DNA of 64,000 nucleotides from Allomuricauda sp. (lineage in GTDB: Bacteria > Bacteroidota > Bacteroidia > Flavobacteriales > Flavobacteriaceae): NCBI GenBank assembly GCA_030148335.1, contig JASBTQ010000027.1, positions 62,001 through 126,000 of the forward strand. The letters run 5' to 3'. Position numbers and translations under genes: made by a program. Below, piece by piece: positions 1 to 7,562 of this stretch (position 1 is its first letter; every line of letters starts with the position of its first letter). The notes under the pieces were generated by a model, which saw nothing but the letters and a program-made list of their open reading frames with translations, ran no database searches and was not told where the DNA came from.

Positions 1-411
1 ACGGTCCTGCATGACCTTCAGCACGATTGCGGTACTGGAGAGCGAAAATAGAAACCCCACAAAAAGGGCCTCGTTCCATGCATAGCCCAAGAGGTAATAG
101 ATCAATCCCGATACCAATACCGTCAGTCCGACCTGCAGGGAACCTCCAATGAAGACCGTATTTTTTATGGACATCAATTGCTTTATGGAAAGTTCCATCC
201 CAATCACGAACAGCAATAGGATCACCCCAATTTCAGAGATGGCCTCGATCTGTTCAGATTCGTGCAAGAGGCCAAAACCATAAGGACCGATGAGAATCCC
301 GGTGACCAAAAAGCCCAATATGGAAGGCAGCTTTAGGCGTTGTAGGACGAACACTACCATCATGGAGAGTCCAAGTAAGATCAAAAAGTCCTGAAGCATG
401 GGTAAGTGCAT
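1..411 (-). CDS. Kef/CPA2-type cation:proton antiporter, N-terminal part (runs off left edge)
   Basis: The reverse strand reads as an open frame from an ATG at 411 to the window edge, giving the first 137 residues of a polytopic membrane protein. It begins with a hydrophobic helix, continues with LPSILGFLVTGILIGPYGFG and a second helix ending LLLFVIGMELS, then reaches a helix containing SLSSTAIVLKV. The G-F-L-x-x-G-x-L-I-G-P motif followed by a G-M-E-L segment is the signature of the CPA2 Na+/H+ and Kef K+/H+ exchanger domain in the inner membrane. The C-terminal part, including any TrkA-N regulatory domain, lies outside the window, so glutathione-gated Kef versus plain Na+/H+ exchange cannot be decided. 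ATGs at 399 and 363 are alternative starts. Confidence 0.85.
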   Translation of the reverse strand, partial: MHLPMLQDFLILLGLSMMVVFVLQRLKLPSILGFLVTGILIGPYGFGLLHESEQIEAISEIGVILLLFVIGMELSIKQLMSIKNTVFIGGSLQVGLTVLVSGLIYYLLGYAWNEALFVGFLFSLSSTAIVLKVMQDR

Positions 412-697
412 ATCGGTTAGGTGTAAGGGTTATCGGAACGTCTTCCCCCAAAGGAGAAACCAAAATACCAAAGTTAAGAAGAAAGTATTCTCGGCATGCC
501 CCGCACCATTCTCTTTCCGTAGAATTTAGGGTTTTTCTCCGCATAACTCCCATTTTGGTCAGAGCCTTTGAAGGTTTAAAATGTATTAAAAAAGCCTCCT
601 TTTGAAGTGAAAGCCTGCGTTTTAGGAAAAACCTGACAATTATCATCTTTTAAGAAAAGCCTGTACATGATCTTTGTCCTATCAAAACCAAGAAGCA

Positions 698-1303
698 ATG
701 AGAATGTATATCAAAAAAAGTCGGTCATCAATAAAAGTTGTCATTCTGGCAATGATGCTTGGACTGGCACCCGTAGCACTTTCCGCACAAAATTTCAAGC
801 TCAGCAACGGAGAGGGCAAACTTACGGTCACAGGAACATCCACCCTGCATGATTGGGAGGAAATCGCTGAGCAAAAGTCAGGCACACTTGATGTGGACAG
901 TTCAGCGGAACTGCCCAAGATCACGGTCCTAAAGTTTGTGGTTGAAGCGGAAAGTCTAAAAAGTGGAAAGGGCGCCATGGACAAGAATACCTACAAGGCC
1001 TTGAACACGGACAGCCACAAACAGATTGTTTTTCAACTTTCCAGTATCAAAGAAATTTCCCCAGTGACCTCTTCCTCGAACAAATACAAGGTAGTGGCCA
1101 ATGGCAACTTGACCATCGCTGGCAAGACAAACAAAATAGAATTGCCCTTTGATCTGACGGTAAATGGCGATAAGGCCATTTTGGAAGGCAAAAAGGGACT
1201 GAAGATGACCGATTTTGGCATAGAACCGCCCAAAGCTTTGATGGGGACCATCAAAACAGGGGATGAAATTGAAATTCACTATAACACCATTTGGAAAAAA
1301 TAA
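698..1303 (+). CDS. YceI-like periplasmic protein (paralog 1)
   Basis: A 201-residue exported protein. The ATG at 698 is followed by a basic stretch and a hydrophobic core ending near APVALSA, a good signal peptide; the frame is open further upstream to a TTG at 674, but that would put hydrophilic residues before the signal. The mature part matches the YceI lipocalin-like fold: a start like LTVTGTSTLHDWE, a middle with LKSGKGAMDKNTYKALNTD, and the ending D-F-G-I-E-P-P-K-A-L-M-G-T-I-K-T-G-D-E. YceI proteins bind long isoprenoid chains in the periplasm; the ligand here is unknown. It is followed after 48 bases by an outer-membrane barrel and then by a second YceI-like gene, suggesting a shared role. 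Confidence 0.85.
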   Translation: MRMYIKKSRSSIKVVILAMMLGLAPVALSAQNFKLSNGEGKLTVTGTSTLHDWEEIAEQKSGTLDVDSSAELPKITVLKFVVEAESLKSGKGAMDKNTYKALNTDSHKQIVFQLSSIKEISPVTSSSNKYKVVANGNLTIAGKTNKIELPFDLTVNGDKAILEGKKGLKMTDFGIEPPKALMGTIKTGDEIEIHYNTIWKK

Positions 1304-1351
1304 ATAGATAAACAAATAAATAAAGAAACATTCAACTAAAAATCCATCACC

Positions 1352-2614
1352 ATGAAAAAACACATAACATATGGGGCATTGGCCATAACACTTATGGTAG
1401 GCCTATGGGGGCATTCCCAAAACCGCAATTTGGACAACTACCGACAGCCCGATAAGAACGGGGTCAACGTTTTTGAAAGTCCAAAGGATACAGTACTGAC
1501 CTTCGACGGGGTCAAGGTAAGGGTAGGAGGGTCATCCACCTTACAATTCCAAGCAGTGGACCATGAAAACTCTGGAGCCGTGGAACTTATCGAGATAGGC
1601 GACAACTTCAACTTGGCAACCGCCAACTTAGATCTTGATGTGGCCTTGGCCAAAGGTGTACGTATGCACTTAAGGACCTATCTATCATCCAGACACCACC
1701 CCGAACCCTATGTGAAGGGCGGGTATTTCCAAGTGGACAACTTGGATTTCATTAGCCCCGGCCTGTTGGAAGAAGCCATGAAATATGTGACCGTGAAAGT
1801 GGGCCATATGGAAAACAACTATGGTGATGCACACTTTAGGAGGACAGATAACGCACAGGCCATGCACAACCCTTTTGTAGGGAACTTGATCATGGACGCG
1901 TTTACCACTGAGGTAGGTGGTGAGGTCTATTTCAGGAAAAATGGTTTCATCGGGATGTTTGGTTTGTCCAATGGCAAATTGAACCAGGCCGTGAACAATC
2001 CAGAAACCACAGGGGCTTCCATCTTGGCCAAATTGGGGTATGACAAACAGTTGACAGATGACTTTAGATTTCGTTTGACAGGGTCTATGTACAGTACAGG
2101 TAAATCTGGAAGGGTTTATTTGTATAGCGCAGACCGTAGCGGTTCCAGATACTATTTGGTCATGGAAAATACCGAGGCAACCACATCCGGCAATTTCCGT
2201 TCCGGTAGGTACGACCCAGGGATGACCAATGAGATCACGGCCTTTATGGTGAACCCGTTCCTGAAATATAAGGGATTGGAGTTCTTCGGGACTTTTGAAC
2301 AAGCCAAAGGTAAGGCAGATGCCGAGGCTGACGACAGGACAGCTACCCAATTGGCAGGAGAGCTCATCTACCGATTTGGTAAGACAGAAAATTTCTATCT
2401 AGGAACCCGATACAATACGGTAAATGCCGATACCGCCGCAGGAGAGGACATTACCATTGACAGATTTCAATTGGGAGGTGGTGTTTTCTTGACCAAGAAC
2501 ATCCTTGCCAAAATTGAGTACGTCAACCAACAGTATGACGGTTTTGATCCAGCAAGCATCTTCAGTGAAGGAGAATTTAAAGGAGTTCTATTGGAAGCTG
2601 TCATCAGTTTCTAG
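1352..2614 (+). CDS. Outer-membrane beta-barrel (porin-like) protein
   Basis: A 420-residue protein with a clean signal peptide (about residues 1-22, ending W-G-H-S-Q). The rest is rich in alternating aromatic/hydrophobic strands with glycine-rich turns and ends in the aromatic A-V-I-S-F, as expected for an outer-membrane barrel recognised by BamA. Segments such as GVKVRVGGSSTLQFQAVD and the repeated YVNQQYDG-type strands resemble phosphate-selective or DcaP-like porins, but I do not recognise a specific family. It lies 48 bases after a YceI-like gene and 84 bases before another, and ends just before a 12-bp perfect hairpin (2637-2664), so the first two genes probably share one transcript. 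The substrate is unknown. Confidence 0.7.
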   Translation: MKKHITYGALAITLMVGLWGHSQNRNLDNYRQPDKNGVNVFESPKDTVLTFDGVKVRVGGSSTLQFQAVDHENSGAVELIEIGDNFNLATANLDLDVALAKGVRMHLRTYLSSRHHPEPYVKGGYFQVDNLDFISPGLLEEAMKYVTVKVGHMENNYGDAHFRRTDNAQAMHNPFVGNLIMDAFTTEVGGEVYFRKNGFIGMFGLSNGKLNQAVNNPETTGASILAKLGYDKQLTDDFRFRLTGSMYSTGKSGRVYLYSADRSGSRYYLVMENTEATTSGNFRSGRYDPGMTNEITAFMVNPFLKYKGLEFFGTFEQAKGKADAEADDRTATQLAGELIYRFGKTENFYLGTRYNTVNADTAAGEDITIDRFQLGGGVFLTKNILAKIEYVNQQYDGFDPASIFSEGEFKGVLLEAVISF

Positions 2615-2636
2615 AACACTCTTGATTTTAGGTGAA

Positions 2637-2664
2637 AAGGTCTGGGACCCATGTCCCAGACCTT
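2637..2664. terminator. Perfect 12-bp hairpin after the porin gene
   Basis: Bases 2637-2648 pair exactly with 2653-2664 around a 4-base loop (CCAT). There is no T-run after it, so it may be a transcript-stabilising or weak terminator structure rather than a classical terminator. An ATG at 2651 lies inside this hairpin and is therefore an unlikely start for the downstream YceI-like gene. Confidence 0.7.
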
Positions 2665-2698
2665 GATTGAAGCTATAAAAATCAATACTTTAGACACC

Positions 2699-3298
2699 AT
2701 GATACCATTAGTGATCCATAACGTCAAGAGCATATCCGCCATGACCCTTCTTTTCTTCGGGGCTTTCTTTTCGGCTCCGGTAAGGGAGACACGGGTGTGG
2801 GTGGCCCCTGAAAGTGAAGTGGTGATCATCGGTACCACCAATGTCAATGGCTTCACGTGCAGGTACAATGTACAGGAACTCGAAGTACCCGTCCAGTTGA
2901 GCTATAACGAAAAAGTGGAACAGATACAGTTCCAAAACGCCAAGCTCAAATTGGCAAACGATTGCTTTGATTGTGGGGGAAAGGCCATCAACAAGGATTT
3001 CAGGGAACTGTTGAAGACAGAGCACCATCCCCAAGTGGAACTCAGGCTGCTCCATGTGGACCCCCTAGAGACCGATGCACAAAAAATTGGGGTGGGCATG
3101 GAAATCACCATTGCAGGGGTGGCCCGAAAATATGAGACCACACTGAGCTGTGTCCAGGCCGGGGATATCTGTGTGAACGGTACCTTGGACCTCCTTTTGA
3201 GTGATTTTGGCCTGGAACCGCCCCGAAAGGTTCTGGGAATGATCAAGGTGGACAATAAGATCAAGGTAAAACTTTCCCTTAAGCTGAAGGAAATATAG
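2699..3298 (+). CDS. YceI-like periplasmic protein (paralog 2)
   Basis: A 199-residue protein. I chose the ATG at 2699 because it gives a signal peptide (MIPLVIHNVKS followed by a hydrophobic stretch to about residue 27); the ATG at 2651 lies inside the hairpin and adds 16 non-signal residues. The C-terminal motif D-F-G-L-E-P-P-R-K-V-L-G-M-I-K-V-D-N-K-I matches the equivalent D-F-G-I-E-P-P-K-A-L-M-G-T-I-K-T-G-D-E of the gene at 698, so the two are divergent paralogs. Unlike the first copy it carries four cysteines, including C-F-D-C-G-G, which could form disulfides or bind metal. It probably binds a lipid-like ligand in the periplasm, as YceI does; the ligand cannot be told from sequence. Confidence 0.75.
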   Translation: MIPLVIHNVKSISAMTLLFFGAFFSAPVRETRVWVAPESEVVIIGTTNVNGFTCRYNVQELEVPVQLSYNEKVEQIQFQNAKLKLANDCFDCGGKAINKDFRELLKTEHHPQVELRLLHVDPLETDAQKIGVGMEITIAGVARKYETTLSCVQAGDICVNGTLDLLLSDFGLEPPRKVLGMIKVDNKIKVKLSLKLKEI

Positions 3299-3320
3299 GT
3301 TTTTTTGGAATTATAGATTC

Positions 3321-3356
3321 AATCCGTTGTGATACCATGTCCAACGGATTTTTTTA
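3321..3356 (+). terminator. Rho-independent terminator after second YceI-like gene
   Basis: AATCCGTTG (3321-3329) pairs perfectly with CAACGGATT (3342-3350) and a T-run follows. It closes the rightward YceI/porin/YceI group. Confidence 0.85.
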
Positions 3357-3429
3357 TGCACAAAAGTGACACATCATATTTCAGGAAATCGGTATCTTGT
3401 GAGACACATTTTCAACTAAAACAAAAAAT

Positions 3430-4305
3430 ATGCACAATTTCATAATCAAAAACGGGAAGAAAGCCTTTACAGTCTTGATGCTGGGCGCTTTGGCAACCTC
3501 AATGCAAGCACAGGACAATTTTGGAGGACTAGCGCTCTACACGGTAAGGGACCATATGGGGAAGGACCCGAAGGCTACCTTGGAAAAGGTCGAGGACGCG
3601 GGCTATGCCTATGTCGAAGCTGCGGGCTACAACGATGGAAAGTTCTATGGAATGGCCCCCGAGGACTTTAAGTCCTACTTGGAAGGTTTGGGACTCAAAC
3701 CAGTGAGCACGCACCAAGGTACAGTGACCTTGGAGAATGCTGACGAGCAGATTGCAGCGGTAAAAGCGGCCGGGTTTGAATATTTCACTATTCCAGTACC
3801 GCCTATGGGCATGTTCACATTCAATCCGGAATCCCGTACCATGGGGATGAAGGGCACTGTCCAGGACTTGGCGGATGTGCTCACTGAACTGGGCAAGAAA
3901 TGCGAAGCGGCCGGTCTCAAATTATTGTACCACAACCACGATTTCGAATTCAAGAAAAACGAAGATGGTGTGGTTACCATTGATTATTTGTTGGAGAACA
4001 CCGATCCAAAATACGTGAATTTCCAAATGGACCTCTATTGGGTGACCAAGGCAGGGGCCGATCCCGTAGCCTATTTTGAAAAATACCCAGGTAGGTTCAA
4101 GTCGTGGCACGTAAAGGATATGGACGATGAGGGCAAGTTTGCTCCTGTGGGTGATGGCCATATTGATTTTGGAAGAATTTTGGAAGAAAAGGAAACCTCT
4201 GGCATGGTCAAATATTTTGTGGAGCAGGACATGACTTGGGACAAAGAACCGTTGGAAGTGATCAAAATCAGCCATAAAGGTATCAAGGAGATAGGCTTTG
4301 ACTAG
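3430..4305 (+). CDS. Exported sugar phosphate isomerase/epimerase-like TIM barrel
   Basis: A 291-residue protein of the AP-endonuclease-2/xylose-isomerase-like TIM-barrel superfamily. Residues 1-27 form a signal peptide ending S-M-Q-A-Q, so the enzyme acts in the periplasm, which is common in Bacteroidota members of this family. Metal-site segments are visible in order: the strand with A-Y-V-E-A-A-G-Y, then L-Y-H-N-H-D-F-E-F, Q-M-D-L-Y-W-V, S-W-H-V-K-D-M-D and the late F-V-E-Q-D-M. Relatives isomerise or epimerise sugars or inositols, sometimes in 3-keto-sugar catabolism; the substrate here is not evident because no oxidoreductase or glycosidase lies beside it. It follows a strong terminator, so it is a separate unit. 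Confidence 0.85.
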   Translation: MHNFIIKNGKKAFTVLMLGALATSMQAQDNFGGLALYTVRDHMGKDPKATLEKVEDAGYAYVEAAGYNDGKFYGMAPEDFKSYLEGLGLKPVSTHQGTVTLENADEQIAAVKAAGFEYFTIPVPPMGMFTFNPESRTMGMKGTVQDLADVLTELGKKCEAAGLKLLYHNHDFEFKKNEDGVVTIDYLLENTDPKYVNFQMDLYWVTKAGADPVAYFEKYPGRFKSWHVKDMDDEGKFAPVGDGHIDFGRILEEKETSGMVKYFVEQDMTWDKEPLEVIKISHKGIKEIGFD

Positions 4306-4384
4306 CCAAATTATTGGTCAAGAGCTATTTCCGGTGAAATGGGTAAGAAATAAAAAAAATATTTTTTACAACGGTTCACATTAG

Positions 4385-4392
4385 TATCTTTG
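4385..4392 (+). promoter_or_regulatory. Flavobacterial -7 element (TATCTTTG) of tRNA-Arg
   Basis: TATCTTTG fits the Bacteroidota -7 consensus TAnnTTTG exactly and ends 16 bases before the mature tRNA 5' end. No clear TTG -33 element is seen at the usual distance. Confidence 0.6.
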
Positions 4393-4408
4393 CACCCGCA
4401 AAAAGTGC

Positions 4409-4485
4409 GGTCGCGTAGCTCAGCTGGATAGAGCATCTGCCTTCTAAGCAGACGGTCATAGGTTCGAATCCTATCGCGATCACCA
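4409..4485 (+). tRNA. tRNA-Arg (anticodon TCT), CCA encoded
   Basis: A complete cloverleaf is readable. GGTCGCG (4409-4415) pairs with CGCGATC (4475-4481) with one G-T wobble, the anticodon stem TCTGC/GCAGA encloses the loop CTTCTAA, and TCT (4443-4445) is the anticodon. The T loop reads GGTTCGAATCC. The discriminator is A and the CCA end (4483-4485) is encoded. This tRNA reads AGA/AGG arginine codons. Confidence 0.97.
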
Positions 4486-4495
4486 GTAGGACAAG

Positions 4496-4532
4496 GGCTT
4501 TAGAGATTATTACTATTTCTAAAGCCTTTTTT
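4496..4532 (+). terminator. Terminator of tRNA-Arg
   Basis: GGCTTTAGA (4496-4504) pairs perfectly with TCTAAAGCC (4518-4526) and is followed by six T residues. Confidence 0.9.
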
Positions 4533-4666
4533 GCGTGGATGAAAATTATGTTGTTTTTTTTGAGAACATTCATCAAACGATTCATACATTATACCCTATT
4601 TGTCAGCAATCTTTCAGTGGTTGAATGATTCCAGAAGAGTACTTTTTTAATCAAGCTGGATAAAAA

Positions 4667-6001
4667 ATGAGTAAAAAGGAAAAAAAGGACCGACCAGGTA
4701 TGCCAAGATCAAAAGGTCCTTTTTCACAGAAAAAAATACTGTTTGTTTCACGTTGGGGTGAAATCTTGGATATTGCCCTGGCCTCCTACAATGAAGGCCA
4801 CCAAGTAAAATTGTACATAGAGGATAGGGCATCAAGGGAAATTGGTTACGGTTTTGTGCCAAAGGCCACGGAGTGGAAAAAGCATGTGGAATGGGCAGAC
4901 TCTATCGTATTTGATTACACAGGGTACGGTGCCGTTTGTGAGGAGCTAAGAGCTGCGGGGAAATTGGTCTTTGGAGGCTCCACATATACAGATCGACTGG
5001 AACTGGACCGTAACTTTGGGCAGGCAGAACTTCGAAGGCACAAAATAAAGACCTTGGCATCCAAGGATTTTGATTCCTTTTCCGAGGCCATTGCCTACAT
5101 CGAATCACACCCCAATGCCTATGTTCTGAAACCATCAGGAGAAACACAGGAACTCAAACAGCTTCTGTTCGTGGGAAGTGACGATAGCGGTTTGGACGTA
5201 ATCCGCATGCTATATGCCTACGAAAAATCGTGGGGGGATCGCTTTGGCACGTTTCAATTGCAACATAAGGTAAAGGGCGTTGAAGTTTCCATTGGGGCCT
5301 ATTTCAATGGAAAACAGTTCTTGGAGCCGGTCAACATTACTTTTGAGCATAAAAAATTGTTTCCCAAGGAATTGGGGGTGTCCACTGGGGAAATGGGTAC
5401 CAGCATGTTCTGGACATCGGATTCCCCATTGTTCCAAAGGACATTGAAACTTTTCGAAACTACCTTGGCGGAAAAAGGGTTCCGGGGGCACATCGATTTG
5501 AACTGTATTGTAAATGGAAATGGGGTCTATCCATTGGAGTTCACTTCAAGATTTGGATACCCCCAAGTGTTCATCCAGCGGGCCGGGCTTACAGACCCCA
5601 TGAGTAGTTTGCTGCTTGGCGTGGCAGATGGGACCAAAAACCATATTCAGGTAAAAAAGGGATTTCAGGTCGGCGCTTATATTGTGGTCCCACCTTTTCC
5701 CTACGACGATAAAAAAACATTCGAACTGTTCTCCAAGGACGCCGTTGTGGTGTTCAGGAAAGACCAGAAAGAAGGGGTGCATCCCATGCATGTGAAAAAA
5801 GTGAACGACCAATGGCTGATTACAGGGAATACAGGGATTGCCGTCTTGGTCACCGGAACCGGGATCACGATGAGGGACGCACAGCGAAACATGTACAACC
5901 GTATTCAGAACGTCATTGTCAACAATGGGTATTATAGGACCGATATCGGGGACCGATGGCTGGAAGACTCGGATAAATTATGGTCATGGGGCCTATTATA
6001 G
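4667..6001 (+). CDS. PurD-like ATP-grasp carboxylate-amine ligase of unknown substrate
   Basis: A 444-residue cytoplasmic protein resembling the glycinamide ribonucleotide synthetase (PurD) branch of ATP-grasp enzymes. After a basic N-terminal tail of about 20 residues comes a Rossmann-like segment (K-K-I-L-F-V-S-R-W-G). ATP-grasp features follow: A-Y-V-L-K-P-S-G-E-T (ATP-binding lysine), the G-V-E-V-S-I-G-A-Y strand, S-T-G-E-M-G-T, and the late Y-P-L-E-F-T-S-R-F-G-Y-P, where the Glu and Arg would bind Mg-ATP and the acyl phosphate. PurD's usual N-terminal G-x-G-G-R-E-H motif is absent, so this is probably not the purine enzyme. The GNAT gene overlaps its last 22 bases, so the two are translationally coupled and likely act together. 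Confidence 0.7.
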   Translation: MSKKEKKDRPGMPRSKGPFSQKKILFVSRWGEILDIALASYNEGHQVKLYIEDRASREIGYGFVPKATEWKKHVEWADSIVFDYTGYGAVCEELRAAGKLVFGGSTYTDRLELDRNFGQAELRRHKIKTLASKDFDSFSEAIAYIESHPNAYVLKPSGETQELKQLLFVGSDDSGLDVIRMLYAYEKSWGDRFGTFQLQHKVKGVEVSIGAYFNGKQFLEPVNITFEHKKLFPKELGVSTGEMGTSMFWTSDSPLFQRTLKLFETTLAEKGFRGHIDLNCIVNGNGVYPLEFTSRFGYPQVFIQRAGLTDPMSSLLLGVADGTKNHIQVKKGFQVGAYIVVPPFPYDDKKTFELFSKDAVVVFRKDQKEGVHPMHVKKVNDQWLITGNTGIAVLVTGTGITMRDAQRNMYNRIQNVIVNNGYYRTDIGDRWLEDSDKLWSWGLL

Positions 6002-6474
6002 ATTTTCAACAAAGCAAGCGGCAATTCTTGAAATGGGAAGGTCCCATGGATAAGTTCGTGGCGGCCATGCCCGAAGATTGGCAACCAGATTTCGAACAGT
6101 ATCTGAAAAGTAGTAGGGATCACATGGAGCTGTTTGCCATAACCGATGATGATCAAATTGTGGCCGGGGGGATGGTTTTTGAGGGACTTCCAAGTGAAAT
6201 GAAAATCTTCGAGGTTGAAGTGGATTCTTTTATTGAAAAGGGATATCGATATATCGGTTTTCTGTTTGTTGTGCCTGAACATAGAAAGCAAAACCTTGGA
6301 AGCACATGGCTGTACTATATCAAGGCGATGCAAGGCACCAATGGGTTTTGGCTGACCGTGGAGGAACCTGGTTTGCGGGAATTTTATGAAAAAAACGGAT
6401 TTCGATGGATGGGCACCCTAAAAAAAGGTCGATTATCTGAAGAACTTATGGTATTTGAACCAGTTGAAGTTTAG
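5980..6474 (+). CDS. GNAT-family N-acetyltransferase
   Basis: A 164-residue protein with the GNAT acetyl-CoA signature Y-I-G-F-L-F-V-V-P-E-H-R-K-Q-N-L-G-S-T-W, corresponding to motif A with its R-x-x-G-x-G/S phosphate loop, followed by the motif B segment F-Y-E-K-N-G-F-R-W-M-G. It would transfer an acetyl group from acetyl-CoA to an amine. The start at 5980 overlaps the end of the ATP-grasp gene by 22 bases; an ATG at 5986 is equally possible. The overlap points to an acetyl acceptor that is the substrate or product of the ATP-grasp enzyme, which is inference. The next gene is convergent. Confidence 0.85.
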   Translation: MVMGPIIDFQQSKRQFLKWEGPMDKFVAAMPEDWQPDFEQYLKSSRDHMELFAITDDDQIVAGGMVFEGLPSEMKIFEVEVDSFIEKGYRYIGFLFVVPEHRKQNLGSTWLYYIKAMQGTNGFWLTVEEPGLREFYEKNGFRWMGTLKKGRLSEELMVFEPVEV

Positions 6475-6552
6475 GAAGGACCTTGCACAAATCTGGTGAA
6501 AGACAAAATTGACAAAGCTTTTTTACAGAAGGGTTGGGATACAGCGTTAGAT

Positions 6553-7281
6553 TTAGTCCTTTGTCTCCAAAAAATCAAAACGGCCGGATGAAACGATTTT
6601 GATGTTGCCACGGATGGCATCAAATTCTGGCAGCTGTAAAATGGAGTTGAGTTGTTGGCTGAAATTGGAGATGTATTGCTCCGACAGCTTTGCGATCTCT
6701 TTGTCCGGAAGGCTATCTTTGTTCGTACTTAGCTTGTATGCGATGACCTTGTCCAAGGTGAGCAAGGTTGTAGGAAAGTCAAAATAGTGGATGGCGCCTC
6801 CTTCGGCCTTCTTGGCGGTCCGATAATCCATTTTCCTTTTTTCATTTTCGAACAAAAGTTCCACCGTGTCCACTACATAACGTTTATTGGACAATTCCGT
6901 AATCACCTCGTCGATGGAGTGGGACCTGAACTCATCCAAGTTTTTAGGGATATAGACAATGAACTTCATGGAGGAAGGGTCCGGCAATTTTTTGCGAAGT
7001 CCGCGGACCACCGGGGCCAGATAGTTGTACACATAGCCATGGGCCAGGGCATAGGAAATGCTCAGTTCTTCCTCCTTGACCCGTTTTTCCAATTGCTTGG
7101 TGATCCAATTTCCCAATAGGGCCACCACAGAATAGAACAGTCCCAAAAATGCCAATATGGGTTCCAGGTTTATGGTGGTGTTATAGACCCAAAGTCCGGC
7201 AAAGACAAAACTGGCCACCAATATGGCAACCGAGAGCCATTGGAAAATGGATTGGATGCGGTCTAGAGATTGGTCGGTCAC
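6553..7281 (-). CDS. Two-helix membrane protein with prokaryotic STING-like domain (TM-STING type)
   Basis: A 242-residue protein with two membrane helices (about residues 14-33 and 40-59) and a cytosolic domain from about 70. The cytosolic part follows the layout of the STING cyclic-dinucleotide domain: a leading helix SYALAHGYVYNYLAPVVRGL (compare G-L-A-W-S-Y-Y-I-G-Y-L in animal STING), a core strand K-F-I-V-Y-I-P-K-N-L-D, a loop with Arg154, then Y-F-D-F-P-T-T-L-L-T-L (Asp168, Thr171/172), the position of the ligand-reading residues in bacterial STING. In known CBASS systems such proteins sense c-di-GMP made by a neighbouring CD-NTase and oligomerise; the TM type is thought to disrupt the membrane. 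No CD-NTase lies within the window. The start is GTG; an in-frame stop lies 18 bases upstream. Confidence reflects the absence of a search. Confidence 0.8.
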   Translation of the reverse strand: MTDQSLDRIQSIFQWLSVAILVASFVFAGLWVYNTTINLEPILAFLGLFYSVVALLGNWITKQLEKRVKEEELSISYALAHGYVYNYLAPVVRGLRKKLPDPSSMKFIVYIPKNLDEFRSHSIDEVITELSNKRYVVDTVELLFENEKRKMDYRTAKKAEGGAIHYFDFPTTLLTLDKVIAYKLSTNKDSLPDKEIAKLSEQYISNFSQQLNSILQLPEFDAIRGNIKIVSSGRFDFLETKD

Positions 7282-7323
7282 CTTAACTGATTTTGATCAC
7301 TGGTGCGTTGCACAAGTCCAAAA

Positions 7324-7331
7324 CAAATATA
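7324..7331 (-). promoter_or_regulatory. Candidate -7 element (TATATTTG) of the STING-like gene
   Basis: On the reverse strand the sequence reads TATATTTG, an exact TAnnTTTG match ending 42 bases before the GTG start. No convincing -33 TTG was found. Confidence 0.5.
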
Positions 7332-7562
7332 GAGCAAATCCTTGAAGGTATGTAGCCGAAGTTTTGACTGATAGGATTTCATCGATAAAGGAATGCCATC
7401 GTCCGGTGGATATCATTCAATCCATTTTGTATTTAAAGCAAAACTAAATTGCACAATATGGGAAACTTGACACTTTTGATAGCTTTTACAGGTTTGTCAC
7501 TATGGATCCACAATAATTGGAGAACAATAGGAATCGTATTATATTGCAGTTAAACCAATGGA

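Noticed and set aside
254-646. Reverse-strand open frame of 130 codons
   Set aside because: It overlaps the antiporter gene in another frame and shows no family features.
2651-2698. ATG at 2651 as start of second YceI-like protein
   Set aside because: It lies inside a perfect hairpin and lengthens the protein by residues unlike a signal peptide.
4376-4585. Reverse-strand open frame over the tRNA
   Set aside because: It covers the tRNA-Arg gene and its terminator, so it is a chance frame.
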